Assembly (NCBI GenBank): GCA_010015655.1
Contig: ML976659.1
Span: 410,389-441,881, forward strand
Length of the DNA: 31,493 nucleotides
Source: Bimuria novae-zelandiae CBS 107.79
Taxonomy: Eukaryota > Ascomycota > Dothideomycetes > Pleosporales > Didymosphaeriaceae
Direction: 5' to 3'
Positions 1 through 10,897 of this stretch are shown in pieces. How positions within the stretch are numbered: position 1 is the stretch's first letter; every line of letters starts with the position of its first letter. Made by a program: the position numbers and the translations under genes. The notes below the pieces were generated by a model that ran no database searches, was not told the DNA's origin, and saw only the letters and a program-made list of their open reading frames with translations.

Positions 1-109
1 TAGATCCGAAATTGGTCCGATACGGATGAGTGTCGGTTTTCGGATGATCTCGAATCCTGTCTTGACTGGCCAAGGGTTCTCGTGTCGACGAGCGAGTGTT
101 CCTGTTACA

Positions 110-1795
110 TTTACCTTTATAATTATAAAATAGTCTGTTAGAAAGAGCTAGGTTACCTAATTTTTTAACTATAATTTAATTATTATTACTCGTTATTAGG
201 CTATTATAATAGACAGCATACGTTACTGAGCACATTTAGGTAATAAATATTAGCTATTCTTTTAATTACTTGCTAAGAAAATAAAAACGTATAATATAGA
301 TAAGAAAGACTTTCTTATTAAAGTTATTAAAAGAAGTAAAAGGATCTTTAGTAAAGTAATATAAGACTATAGGGAGGTTATAGTATCTCTTTAAGATAGA
401 AATAAAGAGCAGATAACGCTACTTACTTATATATATATAGTAATAGATTAGTATTACTACTAGCTTTATTATTTGCAGCTGCTGACAAGGGCCTTTAATT
501 ATTATAGATAGATAATATTAAAGCTAAAATATATAAAGTCTTTATTAGCTTATCTTTACCTAAATAGACTAATAATAATATAGGGCTCGCATGGCTAGAG
601 CAAGTGTTTAATTACTATACTAAAAAGAAAGCTTATTAATACTAGCGCCTACTTATCCTAGATAGCCACAGGTCTCACATAATAATAGACTTTATTAAGT
701 ACTATATATAGAATTAAATTCTGCTTATAGTATTCCCCCCTTATAGCGCTCACACGCTATAACCACTAAATATAGTAATATTTAAGCTTCTCTTATTAGC
801 CTACTTAAACGCTTTTATAAACTACCTTTATAATACCTAAAGCTTATTACTAATTAAGAAATAAGACTTCTTTAAGCTATTTTAAAAAGTCTAAACTATT
901 CCCTTTTATAAAAAATAAATAAATAGTTTTTAACTTTTTTAAGGTAACTAGGATATAGCTACTTAACTTTAAAGTTATACTTAAATAATTTATCTACTTA
1001 ATACTAGAGCAGGTTTTACGCGAAATCTCTAACTTAGTATTTAATAGTAAAAATTAGTATAAAATTAAGACTATTATACGCTCTTAGGCTAAAGATTAAA
1101 GTAATAAGAATATTAAAAAGCTTTAGCGCTTGCTCTATTATATTACTATTTAAAATAATCTACTCTACGCTAAAGTAATAGGCCTAAAAGATACTATACT
1201 TACTAGTAAGAAATATAAAAAGAAAACTAAACCTCTAGACTTATAGTAATATAAGGAGTACTATAGCAACGTAGTAATATAGTTACTAAGGAAGCTAAGG
1301 GAGGCTAAGGCGCGTAAAAAAGTAAAAGAGTAAGAGGAAAAAAAGTAATAACTTAAAAAGGCTTATAAGAAGGCTAAATAGGCCTTAAATAAAGTCTTTA
1401 AACCTTTAAGAGAAAGAAGAAAGAGAGAGGTTAAGAATTTAAAAGTAAAAAGAAAAGGAGAGGATAAAGGCTAAAAAGCAGTATAAGCGTAAGAGTAAGA
1501 AAATAAAGAAAGAAAACTCTAAAAAAAGCTATATAATCTTTTTAAAGGGAAAGAAGAAGGCTTTAAAGCCTCCTATAATAAAGTAAAAGAAATAAACTTA
1601 TATAAAGGTTACTATAAAGGCTGCTATTAACGCTTAGTGTAATTAACTATATAATTCCTTACCCATAATTACTACTTAGCGTGGCTAGAATATTAAGCTT
1701 TTATAAAAATTTAAGTAGTATATCTTTTTCGCAGAAGTTTGTTTAGTATTATAATAATTTATTATAATAATTTAGCTATTATGGGTGACTCTGTA
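110..1795 (+). mobile_element. RIP-degraded pogo/Fot1-like transposon relic
   Basis: This is an extremely AT-rich, CpA-poor block between stretches of normal composition. Around 590-770 the plus strand still reads like the catalytic part of a pogo-type DDE transposase: a tryptophan-leucine-glutamate-glutamine-valine-phenylalanine stretch, then LLILDSH, then an isoleucine-rich run. The same order is seen in the better-preserved copies at 28.2 kb and 30.4 kb in this window. A lysine/glutamate-rich tail follows at about 1225-1600, as in those copies. Stops (mostly TAG and TAA) occur throughout, so nothing is translatable. A possible degenerate terminal inverted repeat pairs GTTACATTTACC (from about 115) with the complement of GGTGACTCTGTAAC (1785-1798). 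It is weak, so the limits are approximate. Inference: an old element fully inactivated by RIP. Confidence 0.7.
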
Positions 1796-2418
1796 ACGCT
1801 GTTTGTGTTACCGCGTGACTTTAATGAGGTGGCGTAAGTGCCGAACCGGCCCATTTGCTGAACTGCCACGGTAATAGAGCAAGTCTACTTTCTTTTTAGA
1901 ACTTTTAGTTATACTGTGTGGCTGGCATCGTGGATGTTGTGGAGAGACGCGTCGTAATTTTGGTGGGGTGTCCCACTGACTGGTGGAACACGTTAGTCAC
2001 TGAGGCTCTTGACAGCTTTTCCACTCCGGCGTGTTTCCAGGTCATTTTTTATCTCGAATATTTGCTATCATATTTTTCAAGAGCCAACCACAGCGAGTGG
2101 TCAATTCAATTCCGCAAAAACTTCGCATTTAGTGCCATCGACTTATTGTCTCGATGAAATGAGTTGATCCCTGGCGACATCTAAAAGTTGGACTGTGTAT
2201 CAGTCTATAGTTCGCGCAGGACTAATCCTTTGAAAACGCGTGCTCTTCGTACCTATGGGCACGAGCTAATACTGATCGGGTGCGTACTCGATATTGACAA
2301 TGGCCTCTCGCGCGATCGAATGTCTCAAAACATCTCTGCTAAAGACTAATGGCAGTCAAGGTCCTAACCCACCATTGTTGCTTTTATCCTTGCCTTCCAT
2401 TTACAGCCTTGCAAACTA
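1796..2418. other. Intergenic stretch, no supported gene
   Basis: Normal base composition returns here after the AT-rich relic. Short open frames exist on both strands, but none shows a domain, a splice pattern or a convincing start. It probably holds the 3' flank of the minus-strand kinase gene that begins at higher coordinates. Confidence 0.5.
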
Positions 2419-3789
2419 TCAGAATCCCTCCTCTTGCCCATCCTCGCCGTCAGTGCCTTTCTCCTCGTTCCGCGGTGCCTCGTGTTCTGCTTTGAGCTCT
2501 TCGAACAGGAAGGCCGCATGCCATTCCTCAACTTTGGCCTGTAGCTGCCCCGCCGTCGCTCTCTTCTCCAGCCTCAAATGAAGGGGCGCCATCAGGGCTT
2601 TATTCAAATAATATGAGTATTTAGGCATCGGTCGCTTCCTTCTCGCATCGTACTCCTGCTCGTTCGGCTCCAGGTTGATCAGGATAGGCTTTCGCTCCGA
2701 CTTCGCGTTCCAGAAGCTATCCCGCAGAGTCTCCCCCCATCAAGGGGTGAAGGGCGTACAGCGATTTTCCATCCCCCATGCTTTCTCGGCAACGTCGGGG
2801 TTTACGACGGGCGGGAAACCGTGGGCAAGTTCATGTACGACACATCCGACCGCCCATACATCACCCGAAGGCCTTGCCTCATGCCCCTCCCACGTCTGTT
2901 CTGGCGGCCACATCATCGTTGTGCCCGCCCATCCCGGCATTCGAGCATTAGTAGAATCATAGAATGCGGAGAATCCGAAATCGCCCGGCTTGATGACTAT
3001 GCTGGAAAGGTCCTCCTTCTGACCAAGGGACACAATGAATACGTTCTCCGGTTTGATGTCGCGATGGATCACTGGGTGCCAGGAGTCTGAATTTGCGGGG
3101 TTATCACTACAACGCATTGTTAGAACATGTCTGACAAACAAGGTCCGCTCATATGAATTGACTCACCACCCGATACCCTCGTGTAGAAATGCAATCGCTG
3201 CTGAGAGCTGACCGATGATTGGCCACAACGACTTTTCGCTGAAGACGACCCTTTTCTTCCGTAAGACTACTCTCAAGTCGAAGAGGTCTCCCTCGGGGCA
3301 ATACTCAAAGAACGCGGCGCCCCCTTGCAGTGCGGACGAGTTCGGGAGGTAGGTAAGAATGTTGATGACCGACCCATGTTGTGAAAGTGTCTTCAAGGTT
3401 TCAGCTTCAGCAGGTACCCCCTTTGAGGCCTTCGTGTATATCTTCACGACCATGACGGAACCTAACGTCTTGTTGGCCCAAGTCTCCACGTTAGCCTCGG
3501 AGCCGGAGCCTATGGTTTGGCATCGCTTGTGTCGTGGGAAGCCGGTCGCCGGGTTGACGGGAGCGGAAACGATCTGGATAAACCTCTGGTCCTGTTTGTT
3601 AGACAAGTCTCGATACTGTTGAGGGAGGCGCTCCCCGGCATACGGAAGGAGCACGCTAGCCCTATATAGGCGACTTCTGCGACTACAGAATCGATAACTC
3701 TTACACTCAACTTCATGTTTACGATACTTTTCAACAGATACCACGCTTTGTCGTGGTGGAGATGGAGGTGCGGAAGGTGTAAACCACAC
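2419..3789 (-). pseudogene. Protein kinase gene, interrupted by an in-frame TGA
   Basis: The minus strand encodes a Ser/Thr-type kinase domain. Exon 1 shows a glycine loop (IGSGSEANV), the ATP-binding lysine (VVKIY) and a helix-C glutamate (AEAETL). A 60-bp intron follows (3107-3166, donor GTGAGT, branch CTAAC, acceptor GTAG). Exon 2 has the catalytic loop HRDIKPENV, the metal-binding DFG and a PPE version of the APE motif. An in-frame TGA at 2740-2742 stops translation before subdomain XI. The same frame then stays open to 2419 and contains the expected distal arginine (KRATAGQL), followed by an acidic tail. The simplest reading is CGA to TGA. The 5' end is unresolved: the kinase frame is open to 3834 but has no ATG there, and the nearest ATG (3792-3794) is in another frame, so an upstream exon or a lost start is needed. 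Substrate and pathway are unknown. Confidence 0.7.
3621..3715. repeat. Local direct duplication, copy 1 (inside kinase 5' region)
   Basis: About 95 bp, closely matched 329 bp downstream by 3950-4045. The best-conserved core reads cggcatacggaaggagcacg and continues into gctagccctatatagg. It lies in the first part of the kinase reading frame. Confidence 0.85.
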
Positions 3790-3949
3790 GACATAATGGC
3801 GAACCCCGTTTTGAGAAAGGCCGGTTTGGCAGTCCTAAGATTTTAGGTTAACACCAATTCAACATTGAACTGCAGGATGCGGCGTGAGGGGGTGCTTCAA
3901 GATGGAACCCGCGAGCGATCAACACGCAAATATAGCTACCAGAGATGTT

Positions 3950-4045
3950 GAAGGAGGTGCTTCCCGGCATACGGAAGGAGCACGCTAGCCCTATATAGGC
4001 GATTTCGTCACCTACATAATTGTCAACTCTTACACTTAACTTCAA
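3950..4045. repeat. Local direct duplication, copy 2 (upstream of kinase)
   Basis: Diverged second copy of the 3621-3715 segment in the same orientation. In the kinase frame this copy carries two TGA codons. In the neighbouring minus-strand frame both copies stay open and share the stretch AYIGLACSFRMPGS. It is therefore not clear which frame the duplicated segment originally encoded. Confidence 0.8.
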
Positions 4046-4945
4046 CAGGAGAGTGAGGCGCTCAGTCACGTCGGTGAAGTGATGCCGTGAATATCGAGCT
4101 ATTCGCTGTCACCGACAATTCAACTAAGAGCTTTTGCAGTCACAATAGTAGCGCCAGTACACCCCTGGACTTTCTAAGACACATGCAGCTTTTTGCCAAG
4201 AGCCTTTCGCAGTCAATTCTGGTAACCGAGCCTCACTCAACTTGGATCCGCTTCCGTCAACAAGGCCAACACTGCTGCGGGCATCATGGTGCAATAGGCT
4301 AATCTAGGCACTCGCTTTACATAACTAACTACAGCCCACCAGCACGAGACTCGTCCACCGTTTCGTGCTCCTGAAATGTGAATCACGTTCGGGAACATGC
4401 CCTATCGCACGAGGATGGTGTAATATATTGTGCTAGAAGTGGAAGTGGAACTTTGTAGTGATCGCATCAGGTCTTGCTGTACCTTTTCCGCTCTGTAAAC
4501 AGAAAACTATCCTCCATCGCGCAAAATCAACCTGACACCTTGGAAAATAGCTGTTCCGAGAATGGTCTGGTTGTACTTTCCAAATGCATTAATCCGTTTT
4601 AGAATTTCTTTTAGACACCCGAGTTTTCCTAGGCCACAAGAAGACCCTCTAATTTCCTTGATATTGTTTCTTACAGAGGAATTATTACTGGACAGAGCAT
4701 ACGGGTGTGACGCTAGGTAAGTCTCGGGTGGGACGTGTCAAACTGCCTGCATGTAATATGCAAGGCGCTGCGATGTGCGGCTGGGTTGCCCCGCAGCTGC
4801 GAGTTGGCGACCACGACGCGAACAGCGCAATCCCTCCTTTGATCACCGACAAGGCACTCATAAGTGAGTCGCGCAGATAAAAAACAATTTATCGGACTCC
4901 AACGAGCCTGCGTGCAGAAAGTCAGGCCTTGGTCGTTGCTATCAC
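4046..4945. promoter_or_regulatory. Divergent intergenic region between kinase and dioxygenase
   Basis: About 900 bp separate the minus-strand kinase from the plus-strand dioxygenase and must hold both upstream regions. I see no gene, no strong repeat and no binding-site array. The assignment as promoter DNA rests only on gene orientation. Confidence 0.4.
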
Positions 4946-6340
4946 ATGGCACTTCATCGACCCACGCTGACGACCCGCGCAGCGAGCTACCCAGCACCGA
5001 AGCTTGTCGCAGCAAGTGGCTTGCGCAAGAGATATCTAGATGCGGAAGACCATTCCTCATCACCAGGAGGCCTTTCTGGAGTATCGCATGTTCCTAAACG
5101 GTACCTTCTAATCCCGTCGACGTTGGACAGCAAAGTCACTGCCGAAGCAATCATTCCAGGTCCGGACATCCAATGGAACCCAAACTATGAAACGTACTTG
5201 CGAAGAATGGAGACTCTTTCTAAAGTAATAGTAGAGAGGGAGAGCACAGTACCTCGTGGCTGGCCAGACCAAGTCACTGCACCGTGGGCATGGACTGGGA
5301 GGGATTTCGAAGGCGATGAAGGCGATGGCAAATACGTTATCCAACTCTCTGCATCCGACGTGGGCGATGTAGAGCAAGCCTTGGAATCATTCAAGAAGAC
5401 GGGCGGAGGACCAGGCGATGTATCGCGAACGTCCTTCCCCTTACCACCCTTCTTGCAAAGAAGATTTGAAGTCGTGGCAAAGAACCTGCACAGTGGCTAC
5501 GGATTCAGTGTCATCCGCGGGCTAGATCCACGCCAATACACAGCACTAGAAAATGTACTTATATATCTCGGAATTACTAGCTACATCGCCCCGCACCGCG
5601 GTGTTCAGGACTCTGGTGGAAGCATGATTATCCACGTGAAAGACCTCGGAAGGATCATTCCAGACTCGGAACTACGCCAATCTCCATATGCACGAAACGC
5701 GCAACCTTTCCATAACGATGTCTGCGATATCCTAGCCATGTACGTGCAAGAAACTGCTGCAGAAGGTGGTGAAAGCCACGTCACCTCCGCTGCCCAAATA
5801 TATAACGAAATCGCGGTGACAAGACCCGACGTGATCCACACGCTCTCCAAAAATGACTGGATATTCGACAAACACAGAACACCTGCCTACTGGAACACTC
5901 GGGCACTGCTGTTTAACTTCGATGGGAAAGGGCCCGGTTTCTGCTTTTCTCGACGGCCAATCACAGGGAGCCCAACTTCTCCAAGAAGCCCTGGCGTGCC
6001 TCCAATGACAGAGGTCCAAGCTGAAGCACTTGACATAGTCCATTTCGTAGGAGTGAAGCACCAGTTGACCCTGGAGTTGCAGAGAGGTGATATCCAGCTC
6101 ATCAACAATTTGGCAGTGTTCCACGCCAGAAATGGGTTCCGTGACAGTATCAGCCAGAGGCGTCACATCATCCGGTTGTGGTTGAGGAACGATGAGTTGG
6201 CATGGCCGACGCCGGGGGGGTTGAAGCGGACGTGGTTCGAGAAGTATGGTGAGAGTGAGCGCAAGAACATTGCGAAATGGAATATTGAGCCTGGTGCAAG
6301 TCGAGAGAGAGTGCTATATCGCAGCGACAGTTGTTCGTAA
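4946..6340 (+). CDS. TauD/TfdA-family Fe(II)/2-oxoglutarate-dependent dioxygenase
   Basis: An intronless 464-residue protein. Residues about 160-415 match the fungal TauD/TfdA (clavaminate-synthase-like) fold: an SFPLP segment before the fold, GYGFSVIRGLDP near residue 190, then the metal-binding HxD in PFHNDVCD (His256, Asp258). The distal iron ligand His393 lies in VFHARNGFRD, followed by an arginine-rich strand (RRHIIRLWLR) that in this family carries the 2-oxoglutarate-binding arginine. All expected ligands are present, so the enzyme looks functional. Family members oxidise small substrates using Fe(II), O2 and 2-oxoglutarate; the substrate here cannot be told. The first 60 residues are poorly conserved in appearance, so a later start is possible. 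The 3' end overlaps a candidate antisense gene. It lies near a P450, an acetyltransferase and a zinc-cluster regulator, which fits secondary metabolism, but that is inference. Confidence 0.88.
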   Translation: MALHRPTLTTRAASYPAPKLVAASGLRKRYLDAEDHSSSPGGLSGVSHVPKRYLLIPSTLDSKVTAEAIIPGPDIQWNPNYETYLRRMETLSKVIVERESTVPRGWPDQVTAPWAWTGRDFEGDEGDGKYVIQLSASDVGDVEQALESFKKTGGGPGDVSRTSFPLPPFLQRRFEVVAKNLHSGYGFSVIRGLDPRQYTALENVLIYLGITSYIAPHRGVQDSGGSMIIHVKDLGRIIPDSELRQSPYARNAQPFHNDVCDILAMYVQETAAEGGESHVTSAAQIYNEIAVTRPDVIHTLSKNDWIFDKHRTPAYWNTRALLFNFDGKGPGFCFSRRPITGSPTSPRSPGVPPMTEVQAEALDIVHFVGVKHQLTLELQRGDIQLINNLAVFHARNGFRDSISQRRHIIRLWLRNDELAWPTPGGLKRTWFEKYGESERKNIAKWNIEPGASRERVLYRSDSCS

Positions 6341-6840
6341 GCACGTCTATGGCCTCTGAGTTCGTCATCCCCTGGGTCGTGTTCCAAAGGTTCCACGTTG
6401 ACCATGGATCTGGCCCCGCCAGAAATCGCGCGACAGGGTCTGTATACGATGCTGAATTCATTTCGGTTGATTCAGGGCTTTTTTTGTTTTCCTGTTGGAT
6501 TATTTTGTTCAGATTGGAAAGCACACTCCTTTGGGCCTCGCAATTGAAATTGGGCATGTCCATTATGCTTTCGCCCAGGATGTCGTTCATGGTGAGGAAA
6601 GATGAAGTGTTTGTACTAGGGATCTTCGGCGCGGATTGAGGAAGTGAGGCTTCTGTTGGGGTTTTTGCAAAGCCCTTGGATCGAGATCTAACGTCAGTCA
6701 ATACTGCAGGTTGCTTTGGAAAGATGTACTTACTCGTGATAATCACTGCCTGTACTTCCAACAACAGTCACGATACCTGATGTGTCTACCCGATTGGTTC
6801 TGGTCCCTTGGAGGGTTTGCCGACGGATATTGGAAGTCAT
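6168..6840 (-). CDS. Unrecognised two-exon small protein, about 208 residues
   Basis: The model begins at an ATG (6840-6838). Exon 1 runs to 6734, then a 46-bp intron (6688-6733) with donor GTAAGT, branch CTGAC and acceptor GTTAG. Splicing keeps phase (GA+A) and continues into a long open frame. The product starts MTSNIRRQTL and is polar, rich in Ser, Thr, Asn and Asp, with no membrane segment or domain I recognise. The frame is also open upstream of this ATG (about 30 bases of plausible coding sequence), so a further 5' exon is possible; an ATG at 6998-6996 could be joined with a weak GTGTTG donor. The last 173 bp are antisense to the dioxygenase coding end. That part is low-complexity and may not be real; the true 3' end could use another intron. 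Function unknown. Confidence 0.5.
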
Positions 6841-7075
6841 CACGTCTATGATGTTGATAATAGGCGAGGATGTGCTAAGGCTGTCTTAATTTTTCAGATC
6901 CAGATGGCAGGTTCAAAGGCCATAATGCGGTCTTATCAACACAGAGGATGGCAATTAAAGCAGCATCGTGATCGTTTCAAAGTATCGCCGACTACCATTT
7001 TGGGACTGCCGTGAATAGATGCACAGATGCCGCACGGACCCATTTTGTTCCCGACATCCCAATCGAGGTTCCTGA

Positions 7076-7852
7076 TCAGGTTAAATCACGTGCTCTCTGG
7101 TTCTTCACCGGTCCTAAAACAGGAAGTTCTGGTTCGTATGTCATAGCTTCCACGCTTACGAATTCAGGGTCGTCTTTAACTTGTACAACGACCGACGCAA
7201 TAGACTTGAATCCAAGCTTGCTGTACAGTCGTCTTCCCATAGGACTAGCGAAGACAGAAATTGCGTTGTTGGACATTTTTGCGAGTCGGATGCCTTCGTC
7301 GACTAGACGAGATCCAGCACCTAGACGCTGAAACATCGGATGGGTTGCGAGAATCTGAAGCTGAATTTGCTGGCTTCCATACTGTCGCTCGAAGTAATAC
7401 ACTTTTGCTTCTCGCAAAATACGAGTCCATGCTTGCATTCTCTTTGGGTTTGCGTCTCTTCTCGTGTGTTTCTTAGGCTGGAGTGCTGGAACCCTTGTCA
7501 ACTGTGAATTGTACCCAGTGAGGTTGGCAATATCCCATATTGCGAAAGCTATAGGTATCGCGTCGTGGTTGTCTACTATTTCCGCGATAGACACAGACCA
7601 TTGCTCTGCGTTCTCTAGAAATTCCTGGTATCGTTTCCGCGTCGCATCGCGCTGGTCATGTGAGAACACTCGCCGAAAGGGGAACCGGTAGTCCCACTGC
7701 GGATCAAGAGGCATAGCATTAAGGCCAATTTCAAGAATTGAATCTAGGTCGGATAACGTGCCGCGTCGAAGGACAATCGATGGGGTTTTGCTGGACACCA
7801 ACGAATGAGAATGGGAAGAGATGTGGGGGTTGGCGATTAGCGTGGCGATCAT
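7076..7852 (-). CDS. GNAT-family N-acetyltransferase
   Basis: A single-exon 258-residue protein starting at ATG 7852-7850. The C-terminal half carries the GNAT acetyl-CoA-binding motif: a strand LQILATHP, then QRLGAGSRLVDEG (Q/RxxGxG/A) leading into helix 3, then the motif B-like FASPMGRRLYSKLGF. The N-terminal part (IVLRRGTLSDLDSILEI) is the usual first strand and helix. The family transfers an acetyl group from acetyl-CoA to amines on small molecules or proteins; the acceptor is unknown. Length is slightly above the usual 200-230 for small fungal members. It is divergently placed from the zinc-cluster regulator (445 bp apart), suggesting a shared upstream region. No lesion is seen. Confidence 0.85.
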   Translation of the reverse strand: MIATLIANPHISSHSHSLVSSKTPSIVLRRGTLSDLDSILEIGLNAMPLDPQWDYRFPFRRVFSHDQRDATRKRYQEFLENAEQWSVSIAEIVDNHDAIPIAFAIWDIANLTGYNSQLTRVPALQPKKHTRRDANPKRMQAWTRILREAKVYYFERQYGSQQIQLQILATHPMFQRLGAGSRLVDEGIRLAKMSNNAISVFASPMGRRLYSKLGFKSIASVVVQVKDDPEFVSVEAMTYEPELPVLGPVKNQRARDLT

Positions 7853-8296
7853 TGCTTTTGTAGGCTTCCCGAAAGCGGCTGCACCGTCTGCCTTCTCGGA
7901 GTGACTGTAGTCGAGGCGCGAGTATAAAAAGTTAGAAATTGTTCGGGGCTCAAGATCCTGGTCGCCCTCATATGACGAAGGATGTCAGCGAGACAATCAG
8001 GGTCCTGGCCGATATCTACTCTGGGCGTAGCTTCATGTAACAGCGCAGGGGCGAAGCACGTTGGTTGGCTCTCGTATTCGCTACCGCTCCGCCTCCACAT
8101 TGGCGCCCGTTCTACGTCAGGGTCCTCTGCTACGTCATGGGCTTTCTCGATGCACGAACTCGTGTCCGATCCCTTTATGAACTCCTCCAGGGTTCCGGTC
8201 CCCAAGGGTATAGCGGAAGTCTGCGCGATTGAGCACCCATTCTATTGGAGATTTTTACATCCTGTCTGCAGGGCTCTGTAGTCTACACAAAGCTCG
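7853..8296. promoter_or_regulatory. Shared upstream region of acetyltransferase and Zn2Cys6 regulator
   Basis: This 444-bp gap lies between two divergently transcribed genes. An in-frame TAG at 8279-8281, just before the regulator ATG, limits the regulator's 5' extent. No clear palindromic CGG-type operator was spotted by eye. Confidence 0.4.
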
Positions 8297-10664
8297 ATGG
8301 CTGCCTTAGTCGCAAGCCCTTTAGCAAGTCCCTTGAATAGTCCACGATGTATGTATTGTCGGCCCAGTCTGTGGTTCGCCCACGTTCCTTGCATTTTATT
8401 TTTAATTAACCAACTGCTAATCCTTTCAGCTGCCCCTAACTTCCAAAAGGGACCGGCCGAAACTTCTGCCTTGGTCGATGGGCTGCTCACGGCATGGGAA
8501 GAACAACAGTCACGCTCCCCGGCTATAGACCAATGCTTTCGCTTCCACGAGCCGACGTCTTTTCCTTTCCCAGTAATCGCCGATCCCACTCCTACCATAG
8601 GTACTGCACCAGACGATCCTTGCACAATTGTCTCCCAGGGCGGAGAATTCTCGACGCTTGATTTCGACGTTCTCTTTCATGGACTTGATCAGACTTCGTC
8701 ATACTCTGGACATGATTACAACTTAGTTTTCAGCGGCATATCCGAAGCGCACGTGTTTAACGATGACGTGAGCACATCGCGACCGGCATGTCTTGAGACG
8801 GCGTACACGGAAGAGAAGACACAACAAGAATTTGTGACAACGTTTGGAGCCTCATGGGTTGAAATTGAAACCCAAGATCTTCAGCCCATGGAGGTGGAAA
8901 GTTCTGTTCATATTCCAAAGTCCCCTTTCGGTGTTAGTGCGGATCCTACGCAAACCATTAAGTGGGATGCGGGTACTCACCGATCGAGCTTTGCGTTGCA
9001 AGCAGAGGCGCCGCTGCGAAATGCTCCTCCATTCTCTTTTGGATTTTCTCCGGAACTGAATTACACTTCGTCTTCAATACCTTTTGTGTCGACAATCCTG
9101 ACGCCCTCGGCCGATCTCCATGAGTGCGGTGAGACCCCTATGAACCAATATTACTTGCATACCTCTACAAGTCGTAAACGGCGAAGATTGCAAGAGTTAC
9201 CACACGTAAGTAGCGAAGCAGGTACGTTGAAAGAGGTGCTAATGCCTGCTTCACAGAACAAGAAGCAGCAGTACCGAGATGAGACGGGCATGGTTGTAGG
9301 CACCGAACTCATCTTAGGGAATCAGAAACCTCTGCGTCAGCCACTATCTCAATTGGACAAAGCTTTGACCAAAGCAACGCGGAACGTAGGTGCTTGTTCA
9401 TCTTGCAGAACGAGTAAAAAACGATGTAATCGACCTGAAGATCCGCTATACGAGTGTTGCAAAAGCTGCCTTAAATCCAAGGTTCTCTCTATGCCGTGTT
9501 TTATGGCGAAGATCATCGATGCCCAACTCTTCCGAGACAGTATGTACTTTATTTGCACCATTGGCATATGCTTTACTTACACATGGCATAGAGCCTTCGC
9601 CGAAACACCCGCGCTTCAATCTCCGACAAACAATCTTTGGATCCCTCGTTGATATAATACAGCAGTCAGAACGTCAACGACCTATAATCGTCACTCTGAC
9701 CCAGGACCTTGGCCTACAGTTACTGGTGATTTTGGCGCGATACGAGCCCGAACCGGGAGAGTGCACCCATCGTACATGGAAGAAAGACGGGCAGACGCGA
9801 CGCCTTGAGCTCCCACATTACTGCATCGCTAATATGGGCGATGCACAACGAAACATGCTCGAATACGTCGCCAATTTCAGGTCTGCATTCTTAAAACATG
9901 TCCTCGGCCGAAGTAACGACATCACGAGGGGCATGTTTGACCAGGCACAGCGATTTGCGGCATTCAATCCCGACTCAACGGTGTCAAAGGCATTGGACTT
10001 ATGCGCAGCATCCAGGATCATCGAGCGGGACTGGCGAGTATGCGGAGGACCACCGAATTTGGGCATACCCTTGGTTTCCGATGACCCAAACAATCCATTC
10101 TACGACTTTATGCCCATAACGCCAATGATGGATGCACAGCTTGACCAGATCGTCATCCAATCTTTCTTGGTCCCTGTCCGCGAAGCACTCCTTAAGTCAT
10201 TACAGGAGAAGATGACATCTTCCTCCAGTATCTCGTCATTCTTCGAGATTTTTCTCACTATTGCTGTTCTCCTAAGCCACGGAGAATGGCTCCTTGGTCA
10301 TTCCCAGCGAAACGCGTTGCGGGTGGGTTCGAAAACGCGATACAATTACATTCCTCGCGCAGAAAGCTACTTTCACGCATTCAATACACTCATTGCATAC
10401 TGGCATCACATGTGCCGCGGGGCATCTTTAGCAGAGATGAATTGGACAAAGGAGTCAGTCAAGAAGTGGGCAAAATTGGATGCCGAGCAGGCGCAATATC
10501 TGGACTGCTTGCAACGCAAAGTTGTCCAAACGGAGTTGAAATTAATGATGTTGCAACTGAGGAGGGAAAATAGGTACGAGGAGGAACTGTACTGGTGTCA
10601 CCAGCTGTTCTTCCCCAACTGGAAAGCTGGTGCCAAGACAGTAGAAGAGGCAATGCCGGATTAA
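8297..10664 (+). CDS. Zn(II)2Cys6 transcription factor, three exons
   Basis: Exons at 8297-8348, 8430-9539 and 9592-10664 give 744 residues. Intron 1 (8349-8429) has donor GTATGT, branch CTAAT and acceptor TTTCAG. Intron 2 (9540-9591, 52 bp) has donor GTATGT and acceptor CATAG. Both keep phase. The Gal4-type zinc cluster is internal, at residues about 340-378: CSSCRTSKKRC, a linker with the usual proline, then CCKSC and a final PC, followed by the family's AKIIDAQLFR helix. A long Ser/Thr/Pro-rich region precedes it, and the 355-residue C-terminal part is helical and hydrophobic, typical of a regulatory domain. Intron 2 falls just after the zinc cluster. Members bind DNA in the nucleus, and many control neighbouring metabolic gene clusters; whether this one regulates its neighbours is inference. 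No lesion seen. Confidence 0.87.
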
Positions 10665-10897
10665 CCGAAGAACTAATGTATTTATCCAGGTACATGGCTG
10701 ACTTTCTAGGGCTGTCAGCTTGGGTACTCCCCTTTCCGTTGCAACGCCTCGCATCGAAGTGTTTGTCTTATTAATGTATGAATAACGAAGTCGCAATCTC
10801 GTATGATCACGATATTTTGTCACTTGACAGGTGGTCCCCGACAGCTGCTTTTTGAAAAGGTGCAAATATTGCCTTCTAGAAGACTTGGAATCCTTGT
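10665..10897. other. Convergent 3' flanks, no gene
   Basis: Short gap between the 3' end of the zinc-cluster gene and the 3' end of the minus-strand DUF924 pseudogene. Nothing else is visible. Confidence 0.5.

Noticed and set aside
2294..2581. Plus-strand frame opposite the kinase 3' end
   Set aside because: Antisense shadow of the kinase tail; Ser/Pro-rich with no independent support.
7849..8205. 118-codon minus-strand open frame overlapping the acetyltransferase start
   Set aside because: No domain, it lies in the shared upstream region, and its end runs into the acetyltransferase ATG in another frame; most likely a chance frame.
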